A stretch of DNA of 64,000 nucleotides from Agrobacterium pusense. GTDB taxonomy: Bacteria > Pseudomonadota > Alphaproteobacteria > Rhizobiales > Rhizobiaceae. The stretch lies in NCBI RefSeq assembly GCF_900102105.1, contig NZ_FNBB01000003.1, positions 372,001 through 436,000 of the forward strand, read 5' to 3'. This document shows, piece after piece, positions 8,917 to 17,110 of the stretch. The notes below the pieces were generated by a model that saw only the letters and a list, made by a program, of their open reading frames with translations, did not search any database and was not told where the DNA came from. Within the stretch, counting starts at the first letter, position 1; every line of letters begins with the position of its first letter. The translations under genes were made by a program, and so were the position numbers.

Positions 8917-9798
8917 TCAGGATAGCTTTACTTCCCTGGTCTTCAGGGCGTCCGCCAGGCGCACTTTGGCGGAGCCGGGCTTCAGCGGTTTCTGCTGGCT
9001 CTCATGCGGCGCCCAGCCCGAGACATAGATGACGGAGAATGTCGCCCTTATGCGCCCGTCCGGATCGGCATAACGTTCAGCATAAAGCTCTGCCGCCCGC
9101 ATGAAAAAGGCACGGTTGAGCGGTCGTCTGCTACGGCCTGCCAGCGGATTGGCCATGCCCATCGCACGCAGGTCGCGCATCAGCGGGAAAATCGAATCGT
9201 AACGTACCGTGTAGGTTTCCGCGTCGGTGACGGGAAGCGCAAAACCGGCGCGTTGCAGAAGCGCGCCGACATCGCGCACATCGGCGAAGGGAATGACGCG
9301 CGGGCTTGCCCCGCCGGTCAGTTCCGCCTCTGCCGTCAACAACACGTCGCGCAGTTCCTGCAGCGTCCCGCTGCCGGGAATCGCGCCGAGAAACAGGCCG
9401 TCCGGCTTTAATGCCCGCCGGATCTGGATCAGCGCGCCGGGCGTGTCGTTGGTCAAATGCAGGGCAAGCGGTGAAACGATGAGATTGGCGGAGGCCTCTT
9501 CCAGTGGCAGATGCTCCATGGATGCCGCCTCCGGAATATTTTCATCCGTGGTGAAACAGCTTTCCGTCTCTATGCGGCGAATGGAATTCACCTTTCCCGT
9601 CTGGGCCAGCCGCCGGGCGGCAACGCCGGTCCCGCCATGCAGCTCGATGGCGGACTCGAACTTGCGTTCGACAATGGCAAGCCTGTCTGCCAGTTCTTCA
9701 GCCGCCATGTCGAGAAGAAAAAGGGCTTTGTCGTCGCGCCGGTTCCACGCCCGGCGACGGTTTTGTTCGATCACGGCCTGGTCAAAAAGAATGTCCAT
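8917..9798 (-). CDS. SAM-dependent methyltransferase-fold protein, NDUFAF5/BioC-like
   Basis: This 293-residue protein has a class I methyltransferase fold. It begins MDILFDQAVIEQNRRRAWNR, shows an AIELHGGTGVAARRLA loop in the SAM site (a slightly degenerate D/E-x-G-x-G-x-G), then LSPLALHLTND-like and LKPDGLFLGAIPG segments. The set matches the alphaproteobacterial relatives of mitochondrial NDUFAF5, which modifies an arginine of a complex I subunit; annotation pipelines also call these BioC-like. I used the ATG at 9798, since the 16 residues upstream are basic and unlike the family. It diverges from the comF gene across 140 bp. Respiratory complex I maturation is an inference from the family. 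Confidence 0.75.
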   Translation of the reverse strand: MDILFDQAVIEQNRRRAWNRRDDKALFLLDMAAEELADRLAIVERKFESAIELHGGTGVAARRLAQTGKVNSIRRIETESCFTTDENIPEAASMEHLPLEEASANLIVSPLALHLTNDTPGALIQIRRALKPDGLFLGAIPGSGTLQELRDVLLTAEAELTGGASPRVIPFADVRDVGALLQRAGFALPVTDAETYTVRYDSIFPLMRDLRAMGMANPLAGRSRRPLNRAFFMRAAELYAERYADPDGRIRATFSVIYVSGWAPHESQQKPLKPGSAKVRLADALKTREVKLS

Positions 9799-9938
9799 CG
9801 TCTTGCCTGCTCGGCCTCTGGCGCCATCGGTACGGCGGGGCCGCATTCTGTGTCATGCCGTTTCAGGCATTGCTTTTCCGGCACCGGCCGGAATGATCTG
9901 TCTCGCAAAGGCACCCGTTCGGCGCTAAAGTCAACCTC

Positions 9939-10729
9939 ATGGGCGCTGGTGAAGGTCTGTTTTCGGGGGTGCTGTCGAAATCTGCGGTCGTACCGCGGGT
10001 CGCACGAGACGCGTTGCGTTCGGTCTTCCGCATGATTTACCCGCCGACCTGTGCCGCCTGCACCCGCATGATCGGCGCAGAAGGGGCGTTGTGCCCAGAG
10101 TGCTGGCGGGACATTGTTTTTATCGAGCGTCCTTATTGCGAAATTCTCGGCATTCCCTTTGTCCGCGACCATGGCGAAAACATTGTCAGCGCCGAGGCCA
10201 TTGCCGACCCGCCGCCTTTTGACCGTCTGCGTGCCGCCGCCAGCCATCAGGGCGTCGCCCGCAAGCTGGTGCACCGTCTGAAATATCAGGACCGGACAGA
10301 GCTTGCGCGGTTGATGGCGTTGTGGATGCTGCGCGCAGACGACGGAGCGGTCAGCGCCTGCGATTGCATCGTGCCCGTTCCTCTGCATTGCTACCGCTTC
10401 CTGCGCCGCCGTTTCAACCAGTCCGCCGAGCTTGCCCGGCATCTGGCCCGGGCGGCCGACAAGCCTTTGCTCGCAGGCACCCTGCTGCGGTGAAATCGAC
10501 GGAGCGGCAGGTTGGGCTCTCGGCGATCGCCAGGCGTGACAATATGCGGGGCGCTTTCGCTCTTGCCCCTAGTCGGGAAGCGGATGTTTCAGGCAAGCAC
10601 GTGGTGCTGGTGGATGACGTGTACACCACCGGCGCGACAGTGCGTGCGGCGAGCCGGGCCCTTCGAAAAGCGGGTGCTGCGGAAGTGACAGTTTTGACCT
10701 TTGCAATGGCCATTTCCGGTCCTATATGA
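9939..10729 (+). pseudogene. comF: ComF-family phosphoribosyltransferase, interrupted by a one-base frameshift
   Basis: The N-terminal frame (9939-10493) encodes a zinc-ribbon region (CAAC and CPEC cysteine pairs near residues 37-55) and the first part of the phosphoribosyltransferase domain (CDCIVPVPLH, RRRFNQSAELA), then stops at TGA after LLAGTLLR. The missing remainder continues immediately in another frame (VKSTERQVGLSAI, then the PRPP-binding HVVLVDDVYTTGATV) to 10729. Reading CGGTGAAA at about 10489 as CGGGTGAAA restores one continuous protein of about 263 residues, the family length, so one G is missing. The family takes part in DNA uptake or nucleotide salvage. The break removes the PRPP loop from the product, so as written the gene is non-functional, but a base-calling error in a G run is an equally good explanation. 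Confidence 0.85.
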
Positions 10730-10788
10730 AGCCGTAATGACATGAGGAAACCGTGCGCTTGACCGCACGTTTGCGAGGCTCTGAAAAC

Positions 10789-11043
10789 ATGGCACCGGTG
10801 ACAATCTATACGCGGGATTTTTGTGGTTATTGCGCGCGCGCCAAGGCGCTGCTGGATAGCAAGGGCGTGGATTATGCCGAATATAACGCCACGACGACGC
10901 CCGAATACCGGCAGGAGATGATCGAGAAATCGGGCGGAACGACCTTCCCGCAAATCTTCATCAATGGCCAGCACGTGGGCGGCTGCGATGATCTTCATGC
11001 GCTGGACCGCGCCGGCAAGCTGGACGCGATGCTGGCGGCCTGA
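10789..11043 (+). CDS. grxC: Glutaredoxin 3 (GrxC)
   Basis: The 84-residue protein is a classic dithiol glutaredoxin. The redox centre is FCGYC with Cys12 and Cys15, followed by the cis-proline TTFPQIFI and the glutathione-binding GGCDDL near the C-terminus. It reduces protein disulfides and glutathione mixed disulfides in the cytoplasm, for instance for ribonucleotide reductase. The ATG at 10789 gives the standard N-terminus MAPVTIYTRDF. It lies 60 bp after comF and 24 bp before the amidase gene on the same strand, an arrangement consistent with an operon. Confidence 0.93.
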   Translation: MAPVTIYTRDFCGYCARAKALLDSKGVDYAEYNATTTPEYRQEMIEKSGGTTFPQIFINGQHVGGCDDLHALDRAGKLDAMLAA

Positions 11044-11067
11044 TCTGCCCGACCGACGGAGGAAATC

Positions 11068-11928
11068 ATGAGTTTCAAGGCTGCCGCCATTCAGATGCGC
11101 TCCGGTGTCGATACGGCGAGGAACGCCGCCGATATGGATCGGCTTGTGCGCGCCGCCGCGGCCGAAGGGGCTGTTTATGTTCAGACCCCGGAAATGACGG
11201 GCGCAATCCAGAAGGACAGGCAGGCGCTGCGGGCCCAGCTGCGCGACGATGACGGCGATATCATCGTCGCGACCGCCGCACGCCTTGCACGCGAACTCGG
11301 TATTCACGTCCATGTGGGCTCTACGGCTATTGCCCGCCCGGACGGCAAGATCGCCAATCGCGGCTTCCTCTTCGCGCCGGACGGCTCGCGCATCTGCAGC
11401 TACGACAAGATCCACATGTTCGATGTCGATCTCGACAATGGCGAGAGCTGGCGCGAAAGCGCCGCTTACGAGCCCGGCGAGGTGGCGCGCATCGTTGAAC
11501 TGCCGCTGGGTAAATTCGGCTTCGCAATCTGCTACGACGTCCGTTTTCCGCAACTTTTCCGGGCGGAAGCTCTTGCCGGCGCTGAGATCCTGACGGTTCC
11601 CGCTGCCTTCACGCGCCAGACCGGGGAAGCCCATTGGGAAATTCTGCTGCGCGCCCGCGCCATTGAAAACGGCGCGTTCGTCATCGCCGCCGCTCAGGCG
11701 GGCGTACATGAGGACGGGCGTGAAACATTCGGCCATTCCATCATCATCGATCCCTGGGGTAAGGTTCTGGCAGTCGCCGGCGGCGCTGGCGAGGAGATCA
11801 TCTTCGCCGAGATCGATACATCGCTGGTGGCGACCGCCCGTGGAAAGATTCCCAATTTGCGCAATGCCCGCGAGTTCGGGCTGGATACGGTCATTCCCCT
11901 CAAACCTGTGGGAGGTGAGGCAGCGTGA
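11068..11928 (+). CDS. Carbon-nitrogen hydrolase, Nit1-type (deaminated glutathione amidase-like)
   Basis: This 286-residue member of the nitrilase superfamily has the complete catalytic triad: Glu42 in TPEMTG, Lys114 in SYDKIHMFDVDL and Cys155 in GFAICYDVRFPQLFR. The DKIHMFDVD segment and overall length match the Nit1/NitFhit branch that hydrolyses deaminated glutathione, a metabolite-repair reaction. Its place directly after glutaredoxin fits glutathione-related work. An omega-amidase (Nit2) or other amidase role remains possible. GGAGGA precedes the ATG, and its stop overlaps the GTG start of the next gene (GTGA), so translation is probably coupled. Confidence 0.85.
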   Translation: MSFKAAAIQMRSGVDTARNAADMDRLVRAAAAEGAVYVQTPEMTGAIQKDRQALRAQLRDDDGDIIVATAARLARELGIHVHVGSTAIARPDGKIANRGFLFAPDGSRICSYDKIHMFDVDLDNGESWRESAAYEPGEVARIVELPLGKFGFAICYDVRFPQLFRAEALAGAEILTVPAAFTRQTGEAHWEILLRARAIENGAFVIAAAQAGVHEDGRETFGHSIIIDPWGKVLAVAGGAGEEIIFAEIDTSLVATARGKIPNLRNAREFGLDTVIPLKPVGGEAA

Positions 11929-12353
11929 TCCGGTATGCGCTAGCCTGTGAAAAGGGCCACGAGTTCGAAGGCTGGTTTGCCGGTAGCGACGATTTCGATG
12001 ATCAGTTGCAGCGCGGTTTCCTGTCCTGCCCGGTTTGCAATTCCGCGCAGGTCTCCAAGCTTTTGATGGCGCCGTCGGTTTCCACCGCCCGCAAGAAGGA
12101 CGAACGCCAGACGCTCGCCATGGATGCCGCCAGAAAAGAGGCGCTTGCAAAAATCCGCGAGGCCGTCGCCAATATTCGCGCCACTGCCGAGGATGTCGGC
12201 GACAGGTTTCCCGAGGAAGCCCGCAAGATCCATTATGGCGAAGCGGACGAGCGGGGCATCATCGGCAATGCCTCGGTGCAGGACGCCAGGGCCTTGCTGG
12301 AAGAGGGCATTGAGATCGCACCGCTGCCGGTGCTGCCCGACGACGTCAACTGA
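11925..12353 (+). CDS. DUF1178 family protein
   Basis: The 142-residue product starts with a zinc-ribbon-like segment: CEKGHEFEGWFAGSDDFDDQ and then SCPVCNSAQVSKLLMAPSV, so two Cys pairs could bind a metal. A charged helical region follows, ending EIAPLPVLPDDVN. This is the DUF1178 family, common downstream of Nit-type amidases in alphaproteobacteria and of unknown function. The GTG start overlaps the stop of the amidase gene by four bases and has GGGAGGTGAGG upstream, so it is the last gene of the grxC-amidase-DUF1178 operon. Confidence 0.85.
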   Translation: MIRYALACEKGHEFEGWFAGSDDFDDQLQRGFLSCPVCNSAQVSKLLMAPSVSTARKKDERQTLAMDAARKEALAKIREAVANIRATAEDVGDRFPEEARKIHYGEADERGIIGNASVQDARALLEEGIEIAPLPVLPDDVN

Positions 12354-12375
12354 ATTTCAGAGACATCGCTTACGG

Positions 12376-12409
12376 AGCGCCCGGCGTTACCCCTGCGCCG
12401 GGCGCTTTG
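12376..12409. terminator. Bidirectional hairpin between the DUF1178 gene and ubiG
   Basis: Perfect 11-bp arms AGCGCCCGGCG (12376-12386) and CGCCGGGCGCT (12396-12406) flank a 9-nt loop, followed by a short T run on the plus strand. The right arm includes the last codons of ubiG. It probably terminates the plus-strand operon; the T run is short, so efficiency is uncertain. Confidence 0.6.
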
Positions 12410-13139
12410 CCAGCATCATGTAGTTGACGTCCATATCCGGTGAGAGGTTCCAGCGATCCTGCAGCACGTTGTAGAAGACGCCTGTCCGGTGGATGATATC
12501 CATTCCGCTTGCAACCAGCGGCCGCTCAAGCTCTTCCGGGCGAACCAGCTTTTCATATTGATGCGTGCCGCGCGGCAGCCAGCGCAAAACATTTTCGGCA
12601 GCAAAGATCGCCAATGCCCGGGCTTTCAGCGTGCGGTTGATGGTGGCCGCGAACATCAGGCCGCCGGGGCGTACCATTTTCGCGCAGGTGGTGACGAAGA
12701 GATCGACATTGGCCACGTGTTCGACCACCTCCATGTTGAGGATGACGTCGAAGGTTTCGCCGGCTTCCTGCAGCTGTTCGGCCGTCACCGCGCGGTAGTC
12801 GACGCTGACCCCGCTTTCACGGGCGTGGGTGGAGGCGATGCCGATGTTCTTTTCCGAGGGATCCGCGCCTACCACATCGGCGCCCATGCGGGCGACGGGT
12901 TCGGAGAGAAGACCGCCGCCGCAGCCGATGTCGAGAACACGCAGCCCTTCCAATGGGCGGTGCGCCTTCGGGTCCCGGCCGAAATTGTCGCAGATGCGGT
13001 TGCGGATATATTCGAGACGCACCGGATTAAATTTGTGCAGCGGGCGGAACTTGCCGGTCGGGCTCCACCACTCTGCGGCCATCGCGGAGAAGCGATCCAC
13101 TTCGCTCTGGTCGACGGTCGTCTGTGCGGTCTCGCTCAT
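12387..13139 (-). CDS. ubiG: Ubiquinone biosynthesis O-methyltransferase UbiG
   Basis: UbiG performs both O-methylation steps of ubiquinone synthesis. The 250-residue protein has the family opening ([19 protein letters not shown] with [16 protein letters not shown]), the SAM-binding [32 protein letters not shown] and [11 protein letters not shown], and the C-terminal [20 protein letters not shown]. The start ATG at 13139 gives the expected length. It is a single gene read towards the convergent DUF1178 operon, with a shared hairpin between them. Confidence 0.96.
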   Translation of the reverse strand: MSETAQTTVDQSEVDRFSAMAAEWWSPTGKFRPLHKFNPVRLEYIRNRICDNFGRDPKAHRPLEGLRVLDIGCGGGLLSEPVARMGADVVGADPSEKNIGIASTHARESGVSVDYRAVTAEQLQEAGETFDVILNMEVVEHVANVDLFVTTCAKMVRPGGLMFAATINRTLKARALAIFAAENVLRWLPRGTHQYEKLVRPEELERPLVASGMDIIHRTGVFYNVLQDRWNLSPDMDVNYMMLAKRPAQG

Positions 13140-13395
13140 GGTTCTGCTCCATATTGCTGTTGCATTGAAGTCGGACGATTGCCCCCCGAAGTCAAGACCG
13201 GAGGCTTTCCCCGGCAGCGATTTATCGGGCGCTCATTGCCGCAGGGGAACTGATGCGGCCCCGCATTTGTTTCATGCTGCGTTCATGGAAGAACGCGTAT
13301 TTTCCGATCGTGGCAGTATGCGGAACGCATACTCGTCCATCGAACAGGATGGATGCCGACAAGGGCAAAGCGGGCCTTTGCTTGAGGAGAAAGAA

Positions 13396-14202
13396 GTGAA
13401 GAAAAAACTGTTTGGCGCAATTGCGCTGGTGGCCATGCTCGCCGCGCCGGCCCTTGCCGAAGCTGCGACGCGGGGATTCGCCACCGCGAATGTGAATATG
13501 CGCTCCGGTCCCAGCACGGCCTATCCGGCTGTCGTCGTGATCCCCGTCGGCGCACCATTGACGGTACACGGCTGCCTGTCCGATACGCCGTGGTGTGATG
13601 TGTCTTTCGTCAACGGTCGAGGCTGGGTAGCCGGCCGCTACATCCAGACGACATTCCGGCAAAACCGGGTCTACGTCGAGCCCCGTTATTATCGCGATCT
13701 CGGCGTTCCCATAATCACCTTCGAAGCCGGCCGTTATTGGGACCGTTATTATCGCGATCGCGACTTTTACCGCGAACGTGACCGTTGGCGTCGCCCGCCG
13801 CCGTCAGGCGGTTACTGGAACGCCCCGCCCCCGAGTGCTGGATGGGATCGCCCACGTCCGCGTGACGACTGGCGCGATGGTCGCCGGGACGACTGGCGTG
13901 ATGGCCGCCGCGATGAGTGGCGTGATCCCCGCCAGGGCGGTGGTCCGAATGATGGTCGTTGGGAACGTCGCTACGGCGACTGGAACCAGGGCGACAGAAA
14001 TCAGGACAGGCCGCGTCGCGACGATGACCGCCGCCGTTGGGAAGATGAAAATCGCGACCGCAACCGCGATGGCCAGCAGACCCAGGATGAAGGCCAGCGT
14101 CGGCCGGATCGCCGTCAATGGGACGATCCGCGGCGCGCGCCCGCATCGGAAAATTTTCGCGGTGGCTGCCGGATCGGCGATCCTGGTTGTGATGCACGAT
14201 AA
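13396..14202 (+). CDS. Secreted SH3-domain protein with an Arg/Asp-rich tail
   Basis: The 268-residue protein starts at GTG 13396 behind GAGGAG and has a signal peptide (residues 1-22, LAAPALAEA). A bacterial SH3 domain spans about 28-90 (TANVNMRSGPSTAYPAVVVI, then DTPWCDVSFVNGRGWVAGRY). The second half is low complexity: YYRDRDFYRERDRW, then tandem DDWRDGRR-type units, and a terminal GGCRIGDPGCDAR with two cysteines. The SH3 part resembles cell-wall- or envelope-associated domains, so a periplasmic or surface location is likely. The alternating charged tail may bind polyanions, which is inference. The upstream open frame from 12829 is read-through of the ubiG antisense and is not coding. It ends in a good terminator. 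Confidence 0.8.
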   Translation: MKKKLFGAIALVAMLAAPALAEAATRGFATANVNMRSGPSTAYPAVVVIPVGAPLTVHGCLSDTPWCDVSFVNGRGWVAGRYIQTTFRQNRVYVEPRYYRDLGVPIITFEAGRYWDRYYRDRDFYRERDRWRRPPPSGGYWNAPPPSAGWDRPRPRDDWRDGRRDDWRDGRRDEWRDPRQGGGPNDGRWERRYGDWNQGDRNQDRPRRDDDRRRWEDENRDRNRDGQQTQDEGQRRPDRRQWDDPRRAPASENFRGGCRIGDPGCDAR

Positions 14203-14210
14203 ATAGATAG

Positions 14211-14236
14211 AGCCCGGCATGTTTGTCGGGCTTTTT
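14211..14236 (+). terminator. Rho-independent terminator of the SH3 gene
   Basis: AGCCCG (14211-14216) pairs with CGGGCT (14227-14232), followed by TTTTT. It lies 8 bp after the stop codon. Confidence 0.75.
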
Positions 14237-14268
14237 CATGGATGGGTGCACTTTGGCTTTGGGAGCTG

Positions 14269-14526
14269 CTACTTCGAGGCAGTAACCTTGCGCGCCCGGC
14301 TCTTGGGTTTTGTCGGGGCTTCTGCGGCCGGTGCCGCCTCTGCCGCAGCGGCCTTGGGAGCGGCCTTCTTGCGCGTTGCGGGCTTCGTCGCTTCCGACGT
14401 CTTCAGCAGCGAAAATTCATGTTTGGCCTGTTCCCAATGGTGCGCATCGCGCCCGTGCGGGTGGCCTTCCTTTTCCCAGAGTGTATATGCGCGTTTACTG
14501 ATCCATTCGTGTTCCGAAACCTGCAT
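14269..14526 (-). CDS. DUF2934 small protein with a Lys/Ala-rich tail
   Basis: The 85-residue product begins MQVSEHEWISKRAYTLWEKE and continues GHPHGRDAHHWEQAKHEF, the diagnostic DUF2934 motif (RAY-x-x-W-x-x-x-G-x-P-x-G-R-x-x-x-H-W-x-x-A). The second half is a Lys/Ala/Pro-rich, histone H1-like tail (TRKKAAPKAAAAEAAPA) ending KPKSRARKVTASK. I chose the ATG at 14526 with GGGAG upstream; the open frame extends to 14616 without a better site. The family is common in rhizobia and has no established function. The basic tail suggests nucleic-acid binding, which is inference only. Confidence 0.8.
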   Translation of the reverse strand: MQVSEHEWISKRAYTLWEKEGHPHGRDAHHWEQAKHEFSLLKTSEATKPATRKKAAPKAAAAEAAPAAEAPTKPKSRARKVTASK

Positions 14527-14822
14527 GCTCGTCTCCCGTTGCTGTTTACAGCGCCTATGAGAAGGCGACATTCCGCTTTGGTCCGGCACACGCTCGACAG
14601 GAATCAATGCCGGCATTTCCAGAGGCCATTACATGCCATGATTTTCCGGGCGTCAAGCAAACATGCTGCATTGCGAAAACCGATTTGTGGCATTTTCTGC
14701 CCGTTAAAGCGGTTTGAGTGAAAGACGTTCCTGCCACGCAAGATCAACGTTGCGTGATTGCGCCAAGGCCGCCAAGATGGCCGAACGAACGGGCAGCGGA
14801 GGAGGCGGTCTTGGAGCGGAGA

Positions 14823-15881
14823 ATGGAAACGGATGCGCAGGTCATCGTCGAAAAACAGGGAGGGGCGGGCATCATTCGCCTCAACCGGCCGAAGGCCATC
14901 AACAGCCTGACCTTGCCTATGGTGCGCGACCTGTTCCATGCGCTTCAGCGTTTCGAGGAGGAACCCGGCGTTGCCTGCGTGGTGTTGACCGGAGAAGGGG
15001 ACAGGGGGCTTTGCGCCGGGGGCGATGTCCGCATCATTCACGATCTCGGCAAGGCGGGGGACCCACAGGTCCTTGATTTCTGGCGGGAAGAATTTCCGCT
15101 CAATTATCGTATCGCCCACTTCGGCAAGCCCTATGTGGCGCTGATGGATGGCATTGTCATGGGCGGCGGCGTTGGCATTTCAGCTCATGGCAGCCATCGT
15201 GTCGTCACGGAGCGCACAAAACTCGCCATGCCGGAGACGGGCATCGGCTATTTTCCTGACGTTGGCGGGTCCTGGCTTTTGCCACGGGCGCCGGGCGAAT
15301 GCGGCACCTGGCTGGGGCTGACGGGCAATGCCGTTACTGCCGCCGACGCCATCTATGCGGGCTTTGCCGATTATCTTGTTCCTTCGGATCGCCTTGGCAG
15401 GCTGGTTCAGGATCTATCGCGATCGGTGGATACGGACAGTGTTGAGACGGCCATCACGGCGCACGCGATTGAGGCCGGCGAAGGCATCTTATCCCTCAAT
15501 CGGGAGATCATCGACGCGACATTCCGTTTTGACACGGTCGAGGAGATTTCTGCCGCGCTCTCGGCGCGCCAAGATGCATTTTCACGCGAGACCCTCGAGG
15601 TTCTGCAAAAGCGCTCTCCCACCAGCCTGAAGCTGACCCTGAAGCTGCTGCGCCTGGGTCGGGAAAGCGCGAGCCTCATCGAATGCCTTGAGCGGGAATT
15701 TGCTGCCGGCACGGAGATATTGCGCCAACGTGATTTTTATGAGGGCGTGCGCGCCGCCCTCGTCGACAAGGATCGCAATCCCCGCTGGTCGCCGGCGCGG
15801 CTGGAACAGGTGCGGGAGGAGGACCTTGCGCCCTATCTCGCCAAGCATTCCGGCAACCTGTTTCCCGATCATCGCCTTTAG
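14823..15881 (+). CDS. 3-hydroxyisobutyryl-CoA hydrolase (HIBCH-type, crotonase fold)
   Basis: The 352-residue protein is a crotonase-fold hydrolase. Visible are LNRPKAINSLTLPMV, the oxyanion loop GDRGLCAGGDVRIIHD, the second loop IVMGGGVGISAHGSHR and the catalytic segment AMPETGIGYFPDVGGSW. The extended C-terminal half (FEREFAAGTEILRQRDFYEG-like region and NPRWSP) distinguishes the hydrolase from simple hydratases of about 260 residues. It releases 3-hydroxyisobutyrate in valine degradation, so it complements the bkd/acyl-CoA dehydrogenase cluster at 48-53 kb. The ATG at 14823 follows GGAGCGGAG; an upstream ATG at 14718 would add 35 residues without family support. Confidence 0.88.
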   Translation: METDAQVIVEKQGGAGIIRLNRPKAINSLTLPMVRDLFHALQRFEEEPGVACVVLTGEGDRGLCAGGDVRIIHDLGKAGDPQVLDFWREEFPLNYRIAHFGKPYVALMDGIVMGGGVGISAHGSHRVVTERTKLAMPETGIGYFPDVGGSWLLPRAPGECGTWLGLTGNAVTAADAIYAGFADYLVPSDRLGRLVQDLSRSVDTDSVETAITAHAIEAGEGILSLNREIIDATFRFDTVEEISAALSARQDAFSRETLEVLQKRSPTSLKLTLKLLRLGRESASLIECLEREFAAGTEILRQRDFYEGVRAALVDKDRNPRWSPARLEQVREEDLAPYLAKHSGNLFPDHRL

Positions 15882-16050
15882 TCAGGCGCAAAAGAAATCC
15901 GGGTTCGGGGCCTATATGAAATCCTCGCCTTCCAATTGAATATTATTTGGGCGAAATTTCCAATCCACCCTCCGGCAAGGCATAGTTGTTTCTCGCGGGC
16001 GTTGCTGCCGCCCGCTATGTTGAGCACCATTCGAATTGCCGGGGGTATTC

Positions 16051-17037
16051 ATGAAACGTCTTCTCATTATCGGAACTGCCATCGCCGCTCTTTTTTCAGG
16101 TGCGGCGCAGGCGCAGTCTCCGACTACCATTCTCAACGCGTCCTATGATGTCGCCCGCGAGGTCTTCGCGGCCGAGAACGAGGCGTTCATCAAGCAGCAT
16201 CCGGGCGTAACCGTCGATCAGTCGCATGCCGGCACCTCCAAACAGGCGCGTGCCATCGTCGAGGGTCTTGAAGCCGATGTCGTCACTTTCAACCAGGTGA
16301 CCGATGTCGATTTTCTGGTGAAGCAGGGTTTCGTTTCCGCTGACTGGCAGAAGGATTTCCCGAATGACGCATCGCCCTTCTATTCCTTCCCCTCTTTTCT
16401 TGTCCGCGCCGGCAACCCCAAGGGAATCAAAGACTGGGACGATCTTGTCCGCGACGACGTGAAGGTCGTTTTCCCCAATCCGAAGACCTCCGGTAACGCC
16501 CGTTACACCTATCTCGCCGCCACGGCCTACGCCAAGGAAAAGTTCAAGGGCGACGACGCGAAGGTCCAGGAATTCGTCAAGAAAATCTTCGACAATACGC
16601 CTGTTTTCGACACGGGAGGCCGTGCTGCAACCACCACTTTCGTGGAGCGTGAAATCGGTGACGTCTTGATTACCTTTGAAGCGGAGACCCGCGGCATCGC
16701 CAAGCAATATGGCGCCCAGAAGGTGGAAAGCGTCGTGCCCTCCGTCAGTCTGCTGGCCGAATTCCCGGTTGCCGTGGTGGACAAGGTCGTCGACAAGCGT
16801 GGCTCTCGCGATCTGGCGAAAAGCTATCTCGACTTCCTCTATACCGAAGAGGGGCAGCGCATCGCCGCTGAATTCGGCCACCGTGTCCATAATGAAAAGG
16901 TTGTCGGTGAGTTCAAGGACAAGTTTCCGGCCATCCGCCTCGTCAACGTCAATGACGTTTTCGGTGGCTGGACTAAAATCCAGAAAGAGCATTTTGCATC
17001 CGGCGCGACGCTTGATACGCTCTACGGCAGCCGCTAA
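16051..17037 (+). CDS. sbp: Sulfate ABC transporter substrate-binding protein
   Basis: The 328-residue periplasmic protein has a signal peptide (residues 1-22, ending GAAQA before QSPTT) and the full Sbp/CysP signature: LNASYDVAREVFAAENEAF, QSHAGTSKQARAIVEGLEAD, PKTSGNARYTYLAA and the ligand-loop TGGRAATTTFVEREIGDVLI. It captures sulfate or thiosulfate for the CysTWA channel encoded just downstream. A hairpin in the 73-bp gap before cysT probably lets the binding protein be made in excess over the membrane parts. The start ATG lies behind GGGGGT. Confidence 0.95.
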   Translation: MKRLLIIGTAIAALFSGAAQAQSPTTILNASYDVAREVFAAENEAFIKQHPGVTVDQSHAGTSKQARAIVEGLEADVVTFNQVTDVDFLVKQGFVSADWQKDFPNDASPFYSFPSFLVRAGNPKGIKDWDDLVRDDVKVVFPNPKTSGNARYTYLAATAYAKEKFKGDDAKVQEFVKKIFDNTPVFDTGGRAATTTFVEREIGDVLITFEAETRGIAKQYGAQKVESVVPSVSLLAEFPVAVVDKVVDKRGSRDLAKSYLDFLYTEEGQRIAAEFGHRVHNEKVVGEFKDKFPAIRLVNVNDVFGGWTKIQKEHFASGATLDTLYGSR

Positions 17038-17061
17038 TCACAGCGACAGCAACATTTGAAT

Positions 17062-17091
17062 GACCCGGCGGGAAACTGCCGGGTCGCTTTT
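17062..17091 (+). terminator. Intra-operon hairpin between sbp and cysT
   Basis: GACCCGGC (17062-17069) and GCCGGGTC (17078-17085) form a perfect 8-bp stem with an 8-nt loop followed by GCTTTTT. As the cys genes continue 20 bp later without another obvious promoter, I read it as a partial terminator or an mRNA 3' stabiliser for sbp. Confidence 0.7.
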
Positions 17092-17110
17092 TGATTGATG
17101 GGGGCGGGGT

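Noticed and set aside
12829-13395. Long N-terminal extension of the SH3 protein frame
   Set aside because: It runs antisense through ubiG and its promoter. The signal peptide and ribosome site place the real start at GTG 13396.
15882-16050. Possible sulfur-related riboswitch before sbp
   Set aside because: I looked for SAM-II-like or other conserved cores in the leader and saw none; only the ribosome site is convincing.
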